This document shows, piece after piece, positions 1 through 8,528 of a DNA stretch of 64,000 nucleotides. This DNA comes from DAISJI01 sp964559835 (GTDB taxonomy: Bacteria > Acidobacteriota > Terriglobia > Terriglobales > Acidobacteriaceae): the NCBI GenBank assembly GCA_964559835.1, contig CAZLJE010000001.1, forward strand, positions 124,001 to 188,000. Direction: 5' to 3'. Every line of letters begins with the position of its first letter. Within the stretch, counting starts at the first letter, position 1. Both the position numbers and the translations under genes were made by a program. The notes beneath the pieces were generated by a model, which was not told where the DNA came from, searched no databases, and worked only from the letters and a program-made list of their open reading frames with translations.

Positions 1-371
1 GCTGATCCAGATATTGAGAAACGATGAACTGGAAACGCGGTTTGAATTCAATTGCTTACGCAGATCAGGCCCGCACGGAAGCATCGTGGCACAGGTATCG
101 TAGAATCGCGTATCGGCTCGAATCGCATGACAAGTTTTAGGACACAGTTCGTCTACATCCGTTCTGGTGCAATTCCCCGTCTGGATACGCTGACGTCCGA
201 TCAGCACAGCCTCTCGCCTGCGGCACGACTCGGAACCCAAACTACAGTCCAGAACGGCACGCCAGTAAAACACTTTCTATCCCGCACTTGCATATCGATT
301 GCCGTCGAACATCGGCGACGACTTCGTTTATTCGCAGTGGAGTGCGAGATCTCGCCCAGGAGGCGTCAACC
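1..371. other. Window start, no convincing gene
   Basis: I see no recognisable gene here. A 107-codon plus-strand open frame from 52 is Arg/Ser-rich with no domain-like pattern and looks fortuitous. The last bases (about 358-363) are a strong AGGAGG ribosome binding site for the next gene. No terminator hairpin or repeat array is evident. Confidence 0.5.
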
Positions 372-770
372 GTGATTTTCAAGTACCGGCAAATCATTTT
401 GGGCATCGTAATCGGCCTCGCCGTTTTCATCATGGATACTTTCATGGACGCAGCCAACGAAGCACGCTCCTTTACCGAGGAAATCGCCAGCCATCCGTCG
501 ATGGTGTTTTATCGTTTGCTGTTCGTCGTTGGCGGCTTCATTCTCGGTTGGTTGATGTGGCAAAGAAACAAAACTGCGCGCGATTACCATCGTCTGCAAG
601 AATCGTTGGAAAAATTGCGGCATGAGTGCGGAAAGAAATCGCTTCTACTCCATACGTCTTTGCAGGTCTTACTCACGCGGAACGATTTTCGCTTGCCTCC
701 CGAAGCCGAGCAGTTGGTCCGGCGCGCGTACGAGTCGTCGCAAGAAATACAAAGCCTCGTCAGGCAATAG
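372..770 (+). CDS. Small two-helix membrane protein with cytoplasmic coiled tail
   Basis: A 132-residue protein of unknown function. I chose the GTG start at 372 because AGGAGG lies 8 bases upstream; longer versions from 288 add an Arg-rich stretch without such a site. Hydrophobic helices lie at about residues 7-22 and 45-63, separated by a short acidic loop. A charged helical tail follows (about 66-132) with LQESLEKL-type heptads. The layout (two membrane spans, then a coiled cytoplasmic segment) resembles the sensor end of a signalling protein, but there is no kinase, GGDEF or HAMP motif. It is monocistronic in appearance. The gene is probably real; its role is unknown. Confidence 0.6.
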   Translation: MIFKYRQIILGIVIGLAVFIMDTFMDAANEARSFTEEIASHPSMVFYRLLFVVGGFILGWLMWQRNKTARDYHRLQESLEKLRHECGKKSLLLHTSLQVLLTRNDFRLPPEAEQLVRRAYESSQEIQSLVRQ

Positions 771-962
771 CCGGAGCGAATCGCAATCCGCGATTCATAA
801 CTGGCGTGATTCCCCTTGCGACCAGGCGAATAGACGGCGCACACTGACGGGAAGGCCTGTTATCGACACCTAATGTGGTCTCGGGTCGCGAATGACAACC
901 GGAAAGAAAAGATTGAACGCTCGTCCATCGCCTGTCGTCTGCATTGTCGGAGAGCAATTTCG

Positions 963-1988
963 ATGGCAAGGTTCCGACCCGGATTCTATGTTCTAGCTGT
1001 CCTCTGGAGCGTCTCATGTGTTTGTTTCGCGCAAACCACTGAATTCAAAACAACGGTTACGCCGCTTGCAAACGAGGACATTGCGTCCTCTTGTCATTAC
1101 TCGCTAAAGATACCAGCGCATTCACGCGCAATCTGGGCAACCTGGGTCATTTTCGATAGGGGACTGGATGTCCACAACCTCTATAGCGACCAGGCGGTAC
1201 TCGCGTTCTCTCGCCGTTATCACGTTGCCTTGCTGTTACACGGACATTGTCCCGGTAAAGCCCCCGAAGATCACCACGACATGAACATGGATCCCGCGAA
1301 AGGGCTCGGTCCAGCGCTGTTCCGCGCCGTCGATCAGTTCGCAATTGCCAGCGGCCATCCGGAACTTCATCGGAGTAACTTTATTTTCTTGGGATTCTCC
1401 GGTGCTGGTCCGCTTTGCGCTCGCTTGGTGGCCTCGGCTCCTGATCGTTCAATAGCGGCCGTTCTGTCCGCGCCGGGGCATTACGAACCGTTGGGCATCG
1501 ACACCGTAACTCTCGGCAGCAAGGCCCTCAGCGTGCCGGAGTTAATCGTTGCAGGAGGAGCCGACAAAGTATCTGGGACAGCTCGCCCGTACACCTATTT
1601 TCGAAAATATCGCGATCAGGGTGCTCCGTGGGCGTTCATTCTCCAAAATCGTTCTCCCCACTGCTGCACGGCAAACGTTCGTGACATCATGCTTCACTGG
1701 CTTGAAGCCGTAATGAAGCAGCGGCAACCTTTTTTGTCCGACGCGACACTGCGTTCCATGGGCCAGCGTGATGGCCGGCTACTGTTTGTAAAAACGCAGG
1801 GAACCGATACGACCGACAGCTTCGGGCTGAAAACATTTGACGCGATCGCAGCGAAGACGCAGTCCCCGCTGAGGTCCGGTGTCCCGGAAGGATGGCAGAC
1901 GGCTGGTTGGGTACCGAACCATAGCATTGCGAGAGAGTGGCTCTCTTTCGTCGTACAGAAGCAACACCCAGTGCTGCCACTCCATTAG
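963..1988 (+). CDS. Secreted alpha/beta-hydrolase-like protein
   Basis: A 341-residue exported protein. The ATG at 963 begins a clean Sec signal peptide (MARFRPG, hydrophobic core, CVCFA before Q) and has GGAGAG upstream; an in-frame start at 873 would only add a basic leader. The nucleophile elbow GFSGAG places Ser near residue 146, and plausible partners are Asp 201 (GGADK) and His 233 (SPHCC), in hydrolase order. A His-rich segment HGHCPG...DHHDMN precedes the elbow. This fits an extracytoplasmic esterase or peptidase-like hydrolase; the substrate cannot be told. Fold assignment is by motif only, so the enzymatic role is inference. Confidence 0.6.
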   Translation: MARFRPGFYVLAVLWSVSCVCFAQTTEFKTTVTPLANEDIASSCHYSLKIPAHSRAIWATWVIFDRGLDVHNLYSDQAVLAFSRRYHVALLLHGHCPGKAPEDHHDMNMDPAKGLGPALFRAVDQFAIASGHPELHRSNFIFLGFSGAGPLCARLVASAPDRSIAAVLSAPGHYEPLGIDTVTLGSKALSVPELIVAGGADKVSGTARPYTYFRKYRDQGAPWAFILQNRSPHCCTANVRDIMLHWLEAVMKQRQPFLSDATLRSMGQRDGRLLFVKTQGTDTTDSFGLKTFDAIAAKTQSPLRSGVPEGWQTAGWVPNHSIAREWLSFVVQKQHPVLPLH

Positions 1989-2309
1989 TGGTATCGGGCC
2001 GTAATTGGCGATAAATCCGCATATCGTAGGTGTGCGCTTTTCGTTCGCCGTTGTGAGGCGTGGAAGTTGATGAGTGCACCTGCTCGGCTCGAATCGGATC
2101 GCGGGAGTCCATTGGGAGTAGTCATAGGGCGAAAGACCGACCCCTCCGAAAGGCCTCGAATTTGACAATCAAAACTGAGATTTCCGACACCAACCTTGAG
2201 GGCCGGGCTGTTCCGCCGCCGTTTGGCACCTCCGCCAAGGTCGGCAAAGGCTCGGTTCGACGCAACCGTCCAGGTCGATCGACACCCATCACTGCTAGAA
2301 TCCAGCGGT
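1989..2309. other. Intergenic, 321 bp, nothing identified
   Basis: Spacer between the exported hydrolase-like gene and a small basic protein. Short overlapping frames occur on both strands, but none has a ribosome binding site or a domain-like composition. No tandem word array or strong terminator is visible. Confidence 0.4.
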
Positions 2310-2519
2310 ATGAACATTGACCAAATCGTCGCCGATCTCCGCACTGAACGTGAACGCATTCACAGCGCCATCACCGCCCTTGAGGGTTCTGAGGGTTCCT
2401 ACGGCAACGATCGTCGCCGTGGACGTGCTGGAGGACCCCGCCGCATGAGCGCAGCGACTCGGGCTCGGATGGCCGCTTCTCAAAGGGCACGGTGGGCAAA
2501 GCGGAAGAAACCAGCCTGA
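2310..2519 (+). CDS. Small basic conserved-type protein, unknown function
   Basis: A 69-residue protein. The N-terminal half is an amphipathic helix (MNIDQIVADLRTERERI) followed by an ALEG turn. The C-terminal half is strongly basic, with MSAATRARMAASQRARWAKR, a pattern reminiscent of small DNA-binding tails. I have seen this helix plus RRMS/ARWAK arrangement in small proteins from acidobacteria, but I cannot name a function. The frame is open upstream to 2196, yet only the part from 2310 has this organised composition. No strong Shine-Dalgarno precedes it. It could act as a nucleoid- or nucleic-acid-binding peptide, which is inference from charge only. Confidence 0.6.
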   Translation: MNIDQIVADLRTERERIHSAITALEGSEGSYGNDRRRGRAGGPRRMSAATRARMAASQRARWAKRKKPA

Positions 2520-2559
2520 GCGGAGGCTCACATCTTTTTTCGTTAAGCAGGAGCGCATC

Positions 2560-2967
2560 ATGAGCCGAGAACGATTGCTGAAGGTCGTATTAGTTGTGGT
2601 CGGATTGCTCTTTTCGGCCTTGATTTATCCGATGGTGGTGTTTGCGCGGCAAGAGCCCGCTTTGGCGATGATGCTTATCGTCTATGTCACGCTCGGCATC
2701 TTCTTATTGCTGGCAGTTGGTCAACCATCGGAGCATCGCAGCCTGATCGCCTTCACTGCGTGGTCGAGCTTTGCTCACGCCGCCGTTATGGGCGTGCAGG
2801 CATTCCTTAACCTCATCGCACGCGGAGAACTGCTGGGCGTGGCTGTCCTTATCGTGATCGGCATCGCTCTGATCGCCCTTGCGCCAGCAAAGCAGTCGGC
2901 GACACGGGCAAATGCGATTCGGGAGAGTTCGTTCGATCTGGCGAACGAACAGCGCAGACTTACGTGA
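2560..2967 (+). CDS. Four-helix small membrane protein (DUF6632-like)
   Basis: A 135-residue integral membrane protein with four hydrophobic segments, at about residues 5-27, 34-54, 62-84 and 90-108, and a polar C-terminal tail. The opening MSRERLLKVVLVVVGLL and the internal YPMVVF segment resemble the family I know as DUF6632, which has no assigned function. AGCAGGAGCG upstream serves as the ribosome binding site. It stands alone between a small basic protein and a convergent PAS-domain gene, so context gives no hint of role. Confidence 0.7.
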   Translation: MSRERLLKVVLVVVGLLFSALIYPMVVFARQEPALAMMLIVYVTLGIFLLLAVGQPSEHRSLIAFTAWSSFAHAAVMGVQAFLNLIARGELLGVAVLIVIGIALIALAPAKQSATRANAIRESSFDLANEQRRLT

Positions 2968-3023
2968 AATCCTGTTATTGCTAGAACCGCGGCCGGCATT
3001 TGCGTTCTTCGTGGGTTAGTTTC

Positions 3024-3734
3024 TCAGCAGGCTACGGACGCTGTTTCCCTGGCAATAGTCGAAGCGCCAACGACTCGTCCGCTGGTATTCCGAATAGGAG
3101 AAATCGATACAGAGACCCGAATATGTCTGCCGTCCTTTGTCCTGCGCAGAGTCTCGAAATGTGCAACCCTTTTGCCGGCCCTGAGTCTCTCAAGAATTCG
3201 CCGGTGTTCGTCAGATGACTCGCGCGGAATCAGCATCCTCACGCTCTTCCCAAGTGCTTCAGAAGCTGAGTATCCGAACAGACGTTCCGCTTCCGGATTC
3301 CACGCCATGATTGTTCCATCGAGCTTCTTTGAATAAATCGCATCCTGAGCACTCTCGACAATTGAGGCAAGGTGCAATGCGGACTCGTATTCTTCCTTGA
3401 TGCGACGGAATCTCTCTGCATCTAACAGTCTGCCAGCGTTTCGCAGCCGTTGATCCGGATCGGTCTTGTTCAGCGTCACAATACTGTGCACAACAGCCGA
3501 CATGCGTGCGAGCTGCGATTCGGCCTCATCGAGCATGCTTTTCATCTCATCATCGGAGGCTCGCTGTCTTACGATATAGATTAGATTTGTAAGTGCTTCG
3601 AGGGGATTATTCAGTTCGTGCGCGAGCTCGTGTGCAAGTTCTGCAACCGCGACCTTGTCGTGAATCTTCGACCGCAGGTCATGAGCTCGGCTGCGACTCC
3701 GTCGTATTTTACGGCTGCTTTGCGATTCCATCAT
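3024..3734 (-). CDS. HisKA-PAS protein lacking an ATPase domain
   Basis: A 236-residue cytoplasmic signalling protein with unusual domain order. Residues about 25-95 are a histidine-kinase dimerisation domain with the H-box HELNNPLEALTNL. This segment is very like the same region of the full kinase at 34580-36463 (AHEINNPMAAVTNL). A PAS domain follows (about 105-225), with AQDAIYSKKLDGTIMAWNPE, AERLFGYSASEALGKS and the usual C-terminal NTSGRVVGASTIARE. There is no HATPase domain, so it cannot autophosphorylate alone. It might dimerise with or accept phosphate from another kinase, or be a rearranged remnant. An AAAGG-type ribosome binding site precedes MMES, which argues for expression. Confidence 0.8.
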   Translation of the reverse strand: MMESQSSRKIRRSRSRAHDLRSKIHDKVAVAELAHELAHELNNPLEALTNLIYIVRQRASDDEMKSMLDEAESQLARMSAVVHSIVTLNKTDPDQRLRNAGRLLDAERFRRIKEEYESALHLASIVESAQDAIYSKKLDGTIMAWNPEAERLFGYSASEALGKSVRMLIPRESSDEHRRILERLRAGKRVAHFETLRRTKDGRHIRVSVSISPIRNTSGRVVGASTIARETASVAC

Positions 3735-4078
3735 GAGCTGCCTTTCCCAACTCTGAACCAGAACTGACGTTTTTCGCAGAAAACTTGCCGTTCACGGTGA
3801 GTTACACCGTAAGGTACAAAATCGCAATTCACTTGCCTCGCAATCGCGACTTATATGACTGAAAGGAAAAAGGCAACCCGGATTTTAGGTGGTAGAAATT
3901 ACGCAGAACCACGACACTTTGCCGTCTGACGCTTCACGGATCCGGCGACTCGGGCTTGATTCTGTGACGGCCCGGTGTAGTGCACTACCTGGCAGGGAGC
4001 CTATGTGGGCGTGAGTGGAAGTTATGTGGGAATTGCCCGTTCTGGCCCGTTCGCGGACTGCTAAATTGTTGATTATTT
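3735..4078. other. Intergenic, 344 bp, between PAS gene and tRNA-Gln
   Basis: This contains the promoter side of the PAS gene (minus strand) and the downstream flank of the tRNA. I see no coding frame, no strong terminator and no integrase or attachment-site duplication next to the tRNA. Confidence 0.4.
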
Positions 4079-4152
4079 TGGCTGCCCCCCAGGGATTCGA
4101 ACCCCGATATGCTGATCCAGAGTCAGCTGTCCTACCATTGAACGAGGGGGCA
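4079..4152 (-). tRNA. tRNA-Gln (anticodon CTG)
   Basis: On the minus strand the sequence folds as a standard cloverleaf. The acceptor TGCCCCC pairs with GGGGGCA, and the anticodon stem GCTGA/TCAGC encloses a 7-nt loop CTCTGGA with anticodon CTG, which reads CAG. The T arm has the GGTTCGAATCC core. The discriminator is G and the CCA end is encoded. Glutamine acceptor stems with weak U-A first pairs are typical. No other tRNA lies nearby. Confidence 0.95.
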
Positions 4153-4291
4153 GCGTTGCGAAAGGCCGCGAAGAGCTGCTGCGGCCTACTTTGATTGTAT
4201 GGGCATGCGCCGGACGGGTCAACCGTCAGAGTTCGTGGCCGCGCGGCAACGGACTAGAATGAAGATGTCGCTATATTCCGCCGGAGGCCCT

Positions 4292-4894
4292 ATGTCGCAA
4301 GTCGGAACCATTTACACCGCTCCTGATCCCGCCGAGGTCGCGCGCCGCCCGCTCGCGGCTGAAAAGTCAGCCCTGGTGGTGGTGGATATCCAGGAGAAGC
4401 TCCTGCCTCCGATCTTCGAAAGGGAGCGTCTGGTGCGGAATTCGCAGTTGCTGCTGCGCCTGGCGCGGATCATCAACCTGCCAGTTCTGGCGACCACGCA
4501 ATACTCCAAAGGTCTCGGCGCGACTGTGCCAGAGGTCGCCTCGCTGCTTCCTGCCGGCGAGGTCGTGGACAAGACCGCCTTCTCCTGCTTCGGCAGCGAC
4601 CGTTTCTGTTCCGCCGTTCATGCGCTGCCGGGCAATCGCAACACGTTGATCGTCTGCGGAATGGAGACGCACATCTGCGTGCTGCAAACGGTCCTAGGCG
4701 CGCTCAACCAGGGATTCCTGGTCCACGTCGCATCCGATGCCGTCAGCTCTCGCGCGGAATGGAACTGGACGATCGGCCTTCGCCGCATGGAGGCGGCCGG
4801 CGCGCTCATCTCGTCCACCGAGACCATCATCTACGAACTGTTGCGCGGCTCGGGCACGCCGGCGTTCAAGGAAATGCTGAAATACCTCAAATAG
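4292..4894 (+). CDS. Isochorismatase-family cysteine hydrolase
   Basis: A 200-residue enzyme of the isochorismatase/nicotinamidase superfamily. The ATG at 4292 follows GGAGG with suitable spacing; earlier in-frame starts lack one. The catalytic triad is visible: Asp 32 in ALVVVDIQE, Lys 94 in VVDKTAFSCF and Cys 129 in CGMETHICV. The GMETH-C form is common in the YcaC-like/isochorismatase-related subgroup, whose substrates are mostly unknown, so a specific reaction should not be assumed. The protein is cytosolic and of normal family length. The gene stands alone, just upstream of a bidirectional hairpin and convergent with a P-loop kinase gene. Confidence 0.88.
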   Translation: MSQVGTIYTAPDPAEVARRPLAAEKSALVVVDIQEKLLPPIFERERLVRNSQLLLRLARIINLPVLATTQYSKGLGATVPEVASLLPAGEVVDKTAFSCFGSDRFCSAVHALPGNRNTLIVCGMETHICVLQTVLGALNQGFLVHVASDAVSSRAEWNWTIGLRRMEAAGALISSTETIIYELLRGSGTPAFKEMLKYLK

Positions 4895-5000
4895 GGCGCA
4901 GGGCTCAGGGCTCAGGGCAAAACAAAAAGGCGCGAATTGCTCCGCGCCTCTTCTAGACGTGACTTCTGAAGTGTGATCCCTACGCCCTACGCCCTGAGCC
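4894..5000. repeat. Head-to-head word array (GGGCTCA / CCCTACG words)
   Basis: Units like GGGCTCA repeat on the left (4894-4918). Complementary-sense units (CCCTACGCCCTACGCCCTGAG) lie on the right (4978-5000), bracketing a terminator hairpin between two convergent genes. It is one of many loci with their own 7-8 nt word. Confidence 0.75.
4928..4949. terminator. Bidirectional hairpin between convergent genes
   Basis: A 7-bp perfect stem AGGCGCG/CGCGCCT with an 8-nt loop, preceded by an A-run and followed by a pyrimidine-rich TCTTCT stretch. It can terminate the isochorismatase-like gene and, less strongly, the convergent kinase gene. Confidence 0.7.
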
Positions 5001-5010
5001 TTGACCCCGT

Positions 5011-5931
5011 TTACATCACTTCGCTCGTCGGCTCTTCGTCCTTCTTCTTCACCCGCACCACGATGATCTTCGAGAAGCCTTCCTCGAACGTAGGCGGGCG
5101 CAGCTTTTCGGCGAAACGGTTCATGACGTCATCGGGGACCATGCGCGCGCGCCGCAGGTTGCGGTCTTTGCAGACCTCCAGCGGGACATCGAAGAAGACG
5201 GCGTGCGCCTCGTAGCCGAACTCTTTCGCCATCTTGATCCAGCCCGCACGCTCCTTCGGCGAGAGGTTGGTCGCGTCGACGTAATTCCACGGCATGCGCG
5301 CGATCAGGCGCGCCCGGAGCAGCGAACGCAGCGTTCCGAAGACCAAGTCCTGGTACTTCTGTTCGGTGATGTTGTCGAACAGGAGTGTCCGCAGCAGGTC
5401 GCTCGACAACGGCGTCACGCCGCGACGTTTGAACCAACTGCTCTTGCCGGAGCCGGGAAGTCCGATGGTCAGCACGACGACGCCACGCGGCGGCCGTTGC
5501 GCGGGCAAAGCCGGCGGTGCTTCCGGTACGGATGCCTGGCGCTGTCGAGGCGGAGGCGCGGGCATGCTCGTCATCGCCGCAGGCAATTCCGGGGCAACTT
5601 CAGACATGGGCGACGGCCCGGACGCCGAGTCGGCTGCCGCCTGTTGTTGTGAGGTGCGGCCACGCCCGCCGCGTCCACGACGGCGCCGTTTGCGCTGCGG
5701 CGCTTCGCGTTGTGCGCCGGGTTCGAACGCCGGCGGCTGCTCCGCCCCTTCGACACGATTTCCGATATTGTCGTCCACCGAGTCTTCGCGTCCGAGTTGT
5801 TCGGCGACAGACTCGTCCGCCTTCAGATCGGGATAGATGGGTTGTAGGGGCTGACTCTGTGGTCCCGCTTCGGTCGAGCCCTCTGCCGGTTTCTTGCGCC
5901 GCCTGTTGCGGTCGCGTTGCCACTTACGCAT
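5011..5931 (-). CDS. P-loop kinase (PNK-like) with long basic disordered N-terminus
   Basis: A 306-residue protein. Residues about 150-300 form an AAA_33/polynucleotide-kinase-like domain: the Walker A loop GLPGSGKSS spans 157-165, followed by SSDLLRTLLF, VDATNLSPKERAGW and a lid-type RNLRR segment. The first 145 residues are low-complexity, rich in Arg, Gln, Pro and Ala, with RKRRRRGRGGRGR, as in RNA-binding tails. The family phosphorylates 5'-OH ends of nucleic acids or small substrates. Coupled to an RGG-like tail, an RNA repair or processing role is plausible but inferred. It is divergent from gap with about 250 bp between. Confidence 0.8.
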   Translation of the reverse strand: MRKWQRDRNRRRKKPAEGSTEAGPQSQPLQPIYPDLKADESVAEQLGREDSVDDNIGNRVEGAEQPPAFEPGAQREAPQRKRRRRGRGGRGRTSQQQAAADSASGPSPMSEVAPELPAAMTSMPAPPPRQRQASVPEAPPALPAQRPPRGVVVLTIGLPGSGKSSWFKRRGVTPLSSDLLRTLLFDNITEQKYQDLVFGTLRSLLRARLIARMPWNYVDATNLSPKERAGWIKMAKEFGYEAHAVFFDVPLEVCKDRNLRRARMVPDDVMNRFAEKLRPPTFEEGFSKIIVVRVKKKDEEPTSEVM

Positions 5932-6182
5932 ATGGGGAATTGGAACACAACGCTCTGGTTATGGGCAATTGACGTTCTTGCTGCGTCCTTATTCCGGGTG
6001 TCCGACCGGGGGCACATGTCGCTCGTAGAGTGCGGGCGCATTGTCCTCTTCATCGTTCCCAAAATCAACTTTTCCTATTCCCGAAACGAACTTCCCTTAA
6101 ATCTCGCCCGTCTGATACGATTTTTTGCTTCGACATTCATAGGGAAAGTTCCTGTATTCCGCCCTAATTTTCTGGAGGCAAG

Positions 6183-7193
6183 ATGGCCATAAAGGTAGGC
6201 ATTAACGGTTTTGGACGCATCGGACGCAACGTGCTCCGCACGGCGCTGGGCGACAACAACCTCGAATTTGTAGCTGTCAACGACCTCACCGATTCCAAAA
6301 CCCTCGCTCACCTTCTCAAATACGACTCAGTGCTCGGCAACCTCAAGAACGACGTTAAGGCGGCGGGCGATTCCATCCAGGTCGACGGCCGCAAGATCCG
6401 TGTATTCGCCGAAAAGGATCCCGCCAAGATCGACTGGGAGTCCGTCGGCGCCCAGGTCGTCATCGAATCGACGGGCCGCTTCACGAACGCCGAGGACGCG
6501 CGCAAGCACATGCGCGGCCCGGTGAAGAAGGTCATCATCTCCGCGCCGGCGAAGAACGAAGACATCACCCTCGTCATGGGCGTGAACGACGATAAGTACG
6601 ACGCGAGCAAGCACCACATCATCTCGAACGCATCGTGCACGACGAATTGCCTGGCGCCCATTGCCAAGGTCCTGAACGACACTTTTGGAATCGTCAGCGG
6701 CACCATGACGACGATCCACTCCTACACGAACGACCAGGTCATCCTCGACTTCCCACACAAGGACCTGCGCCGGGCGCGCGCGGCAGCGATCAACATGATT
6801 CCAACGACCACGGGCGCGGCCAAAGCCGTGTACCTGGTCATCCCGGAACTGAAGGGCAAGCTGGATGGATTCGCCATGCGCGTGCCCACGCCGAACGTTT
6901 CCGTCGTCGACCTGGTTGCGTTTGTTGAGAAGAAGACGACACCCGAGGAAGTGAATGCGGCGATGAAGAAAGCATCCGAGTCCGGGCCGCTGAAGGGGTA
7001 TCTCGGATACGAGGAGCAGGAACTGGTGTCGATGGATTTCAAGGGTGACAGCCGGTCCTCGATCCTGGATGCACCGCTCACACGCGTCGTCAACGGTAAC
7101 TGTGTCAAGGTCATCTCGTGGTACGACAACGAGTGGGGCTACTCCTGCCGCGTCCGCGACCTAATCGATTTTGTCGCCAAGAAGGGACTCTAA
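6183..7193 (+). CDS. gap: Glyceraldehyde-3-phosphate dehydrogenase, type I
   Basis: This is the glycolytic enzyme that oxidises glyceraldehyde 3-phosphate to 1,3-bisphosphoglycerate with NAD(P). At 336 residues it has normal length. The N-terminal Rossmann motif is GINGFGRIGRN. The catalytic Cys is at 152 in SNASCTTNC and the activating His at 179 in TTIHSYT; the C-terminal SWYDNEWGYS signature is present. GGAGGCAAG gives a strong ribosome binding site. Gap is followed by pgk after an 80-bp spacer filled by an inverted word array, so co-transcription with pgk is likely but may be attenuated there. Confidence 0.98.
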   Translation: MAIKVGINGFGRIGRNVLRTALGDNNLEFVAVNDLTDSKTLAHLLKYDSVLGNLKNDVKAAGDSIQVDGRKIRVFAEKDPAKIDWESVGAQVVIESTGRFTNAEDARKHMRGPVKKVIISAPAKNEDITLVMGVNDDKYDASKHHIISNASCTTNCLAPIAKVLNDTFGIVSGTMTTIHSYTNDQVILDFPHKDLRRARAAAINMIPTTTGAAKAVYLVIPELKGKLDGFAMRVPTPNVSVVDLVAFVEKKTTPEEVNAAMKKASESGPLKGYLGYEEQELVSMDFKGDSRSSILDAPLTRVVNGNCVKVISWYDNEWGYSCRVRDLIDFVAKKGL

Positions 7194-7270
7194 GTTTCGA
7201 AGGTTTCAAGGTTTCAAAGTTTCGGCACGAATTGGCTTTGAAACCTTGAAACGTTGAAACATTGAAACTT
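7194..7270. repeat. Inverted word array (TTTCAAGG) between gap and pgk
   Basis: Tandem TTTCAAGG-like words are followed, after a 16-nt spacer, by their inverse complement. The 20-nt arms 7200-7219 and 7236-7255 match at 18 of 20 positions, so the transcript would form a long A/U-rich hairpin. It sits exactly between gap and pgk and could act as a weak attenuator or mRNA stabiliser. Confidence 0.85.
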
Positions 7271-7313
7271 TGTTATGCATCGCACCGGTACCAGTCACGA
7301 GGCTCCGAAAGCA

Positions 7314-8528
7314 ATGGGCAAGCTCTCGATCCGCGACCTTCCACTGAGCAATCATCGAATCTTCATGCGCGTGGACTTCAACGTCCCGCTCGACGATTCC
7401 GGGCGCGTCACCGACGACACTCGCATCCGCGAAACGTTGCCGACAATCGAATACGCCCTCCGCCATGGCGCGCGCCTCATCCTCGCTTCGCATCTCGGCC
7501 GTCCCAAGGGCAAACCGAACTCGAAGATGAGCCTGCGGCCGGTAGCGGAGCGCCTTCGCATGTTGCTCGACCACGTGCTCGACCGGGGCGAGAACGTCGG
7601 CTTCTGCACCGACTGCATCGGCCTCCAGGCGGAAGAGATGGCGGGCAAGTTGGAAAAGGGGCAGACGCTCCTCCTCGAGAACCTGCGCTTCCATGCGGAA
7701 GAAGAAGCGAACGACGAGAATTTCTCAAAGGCACTGGCGCGACTCGCCGACTATTACGTGAACGACGCCTTCGGCGCTGCGCATCGCGCGCACGCTTCCA
7801 CCGTCGGCATCACGAAATTCGTCGAAAAATCCGCCGCCGGCCTGCTGATGGAGAAGGAACTCGAATATCTCGGAAAGGCCCTGCATAACCCGGAAAAACC
7901 ATTTGTCGCGATCCTTGGAGGCGCCAAAGTCAGCGATAAGATTCCCGTGATCCAGAACCTGCTCACCAAGGTCGACGCACTCATCATCGGCGGCGGGATG
8001 GCGTACACCTTCCTGAAAGCGCAAGGACAGGAGATCGGCAAATCGTTGGTTGAGGAAGACAAACTCGACCTCGCGCGCCAGATGATGGCCCAGGCGAAGG
8101 AGCGCGGCGTCAAGTTCCTGCTGCCCGTTGACCACGTCGTGGCGATGAAGCTCGCGGATGATGCCGTCACCCGCATCGTTGACGAAGGCCAGCCTATCCC
8201 GCCTGACATGATGGCCCTCGACATCGGCCCGAAAACGATCGAGCTATTTGCCGAGGAGATCGAGCGCGCCAAGACCATCGTCTGGAACGGACCAATGGGT
8301 GTTTTCGAGAAGGCGCCATTTGCGCGCGGGACGAAAAAGATCGCGCACGCCATCGTGGACAATTCCGGCGCGACGTCCATCGTTGGCGGTGGCGACACGG
8401 TAGCCGCGCTCCACGCTGCCAGTGTTGCCGACCGCATTACCCACATTTCTACCGGCGGCGGTGCGTCACTGGAATTCCTGGAAGGGAAGAAGCTGCCGGG
8501 AGTCGAAGCGCTCACGGACAAGAAGTAA
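7314..8528 (+). CDS. pgk: Phosphoglycerate kinase
   Basis: Catalyses 1,3-bisphosphoglycerate + ADP to 3-phosphoglycerate + ATP. The ATG at 7314 gives 404 residues beginning MGKLSIRDLPL; an upstream in-frame ATG at 7275 adds 13 residues not typical of the family. Visible signatures are RVDFNVPLDD, the HLGRPKG loop, NDAFGAAHRAHAS, the ILGGAKVSDK hinge, WNGPMGVFE and the C-terminal STGGGASLEFLEG. It is the second gene of the glycolytic run, and its stop codon abuts the next start directly. Confidence 0.97.
   Translation: MGKLSIRDLPLSNHRIFMRVDFNVPLDDSGRVTDDTRIRETLPTIEYALRHGARLILASHLGRPKGKPNSKMSLRPVAERLRMLLDHVLDRGENVGFCTDCIGLQAEEMAGKLEKGQTLLLENLRFHAEEEANDENFSKALARLADYYVNDAFGAAHRAHASTVGITKFVEKSAAGLLMEKELEYLGKALHNPEKPFVAILGGAKVSDKIPVIQNLLTKVDALIIGGGMAYTFLKAQGQEIGKSLVEEDKLDLARQMMAQAKERGVKFLLPVDHVVAMKLADDAVTRIVDEGQPIPPDMMALDIGPKTIELFAEEIERAKTIVWNGPMGVFEKAPFARGTKKIAHAIVDNSGATSIVGGGDTVAALHAASVADRITHISTGGGASLEFLEGKKLPGVEALTDKK

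Noticed and set aside
52..375. 107-codon frame at the window start
   Set aside because: No ribosome binding site, no recognisable pattern, and it overlaps the well-supported GTG start at 372.
4079..4152. Integration (att) site at the tRNA-Gln gene
   Set aside because: No integrase gene and no duplicated tRNA 3' end seen nearby.
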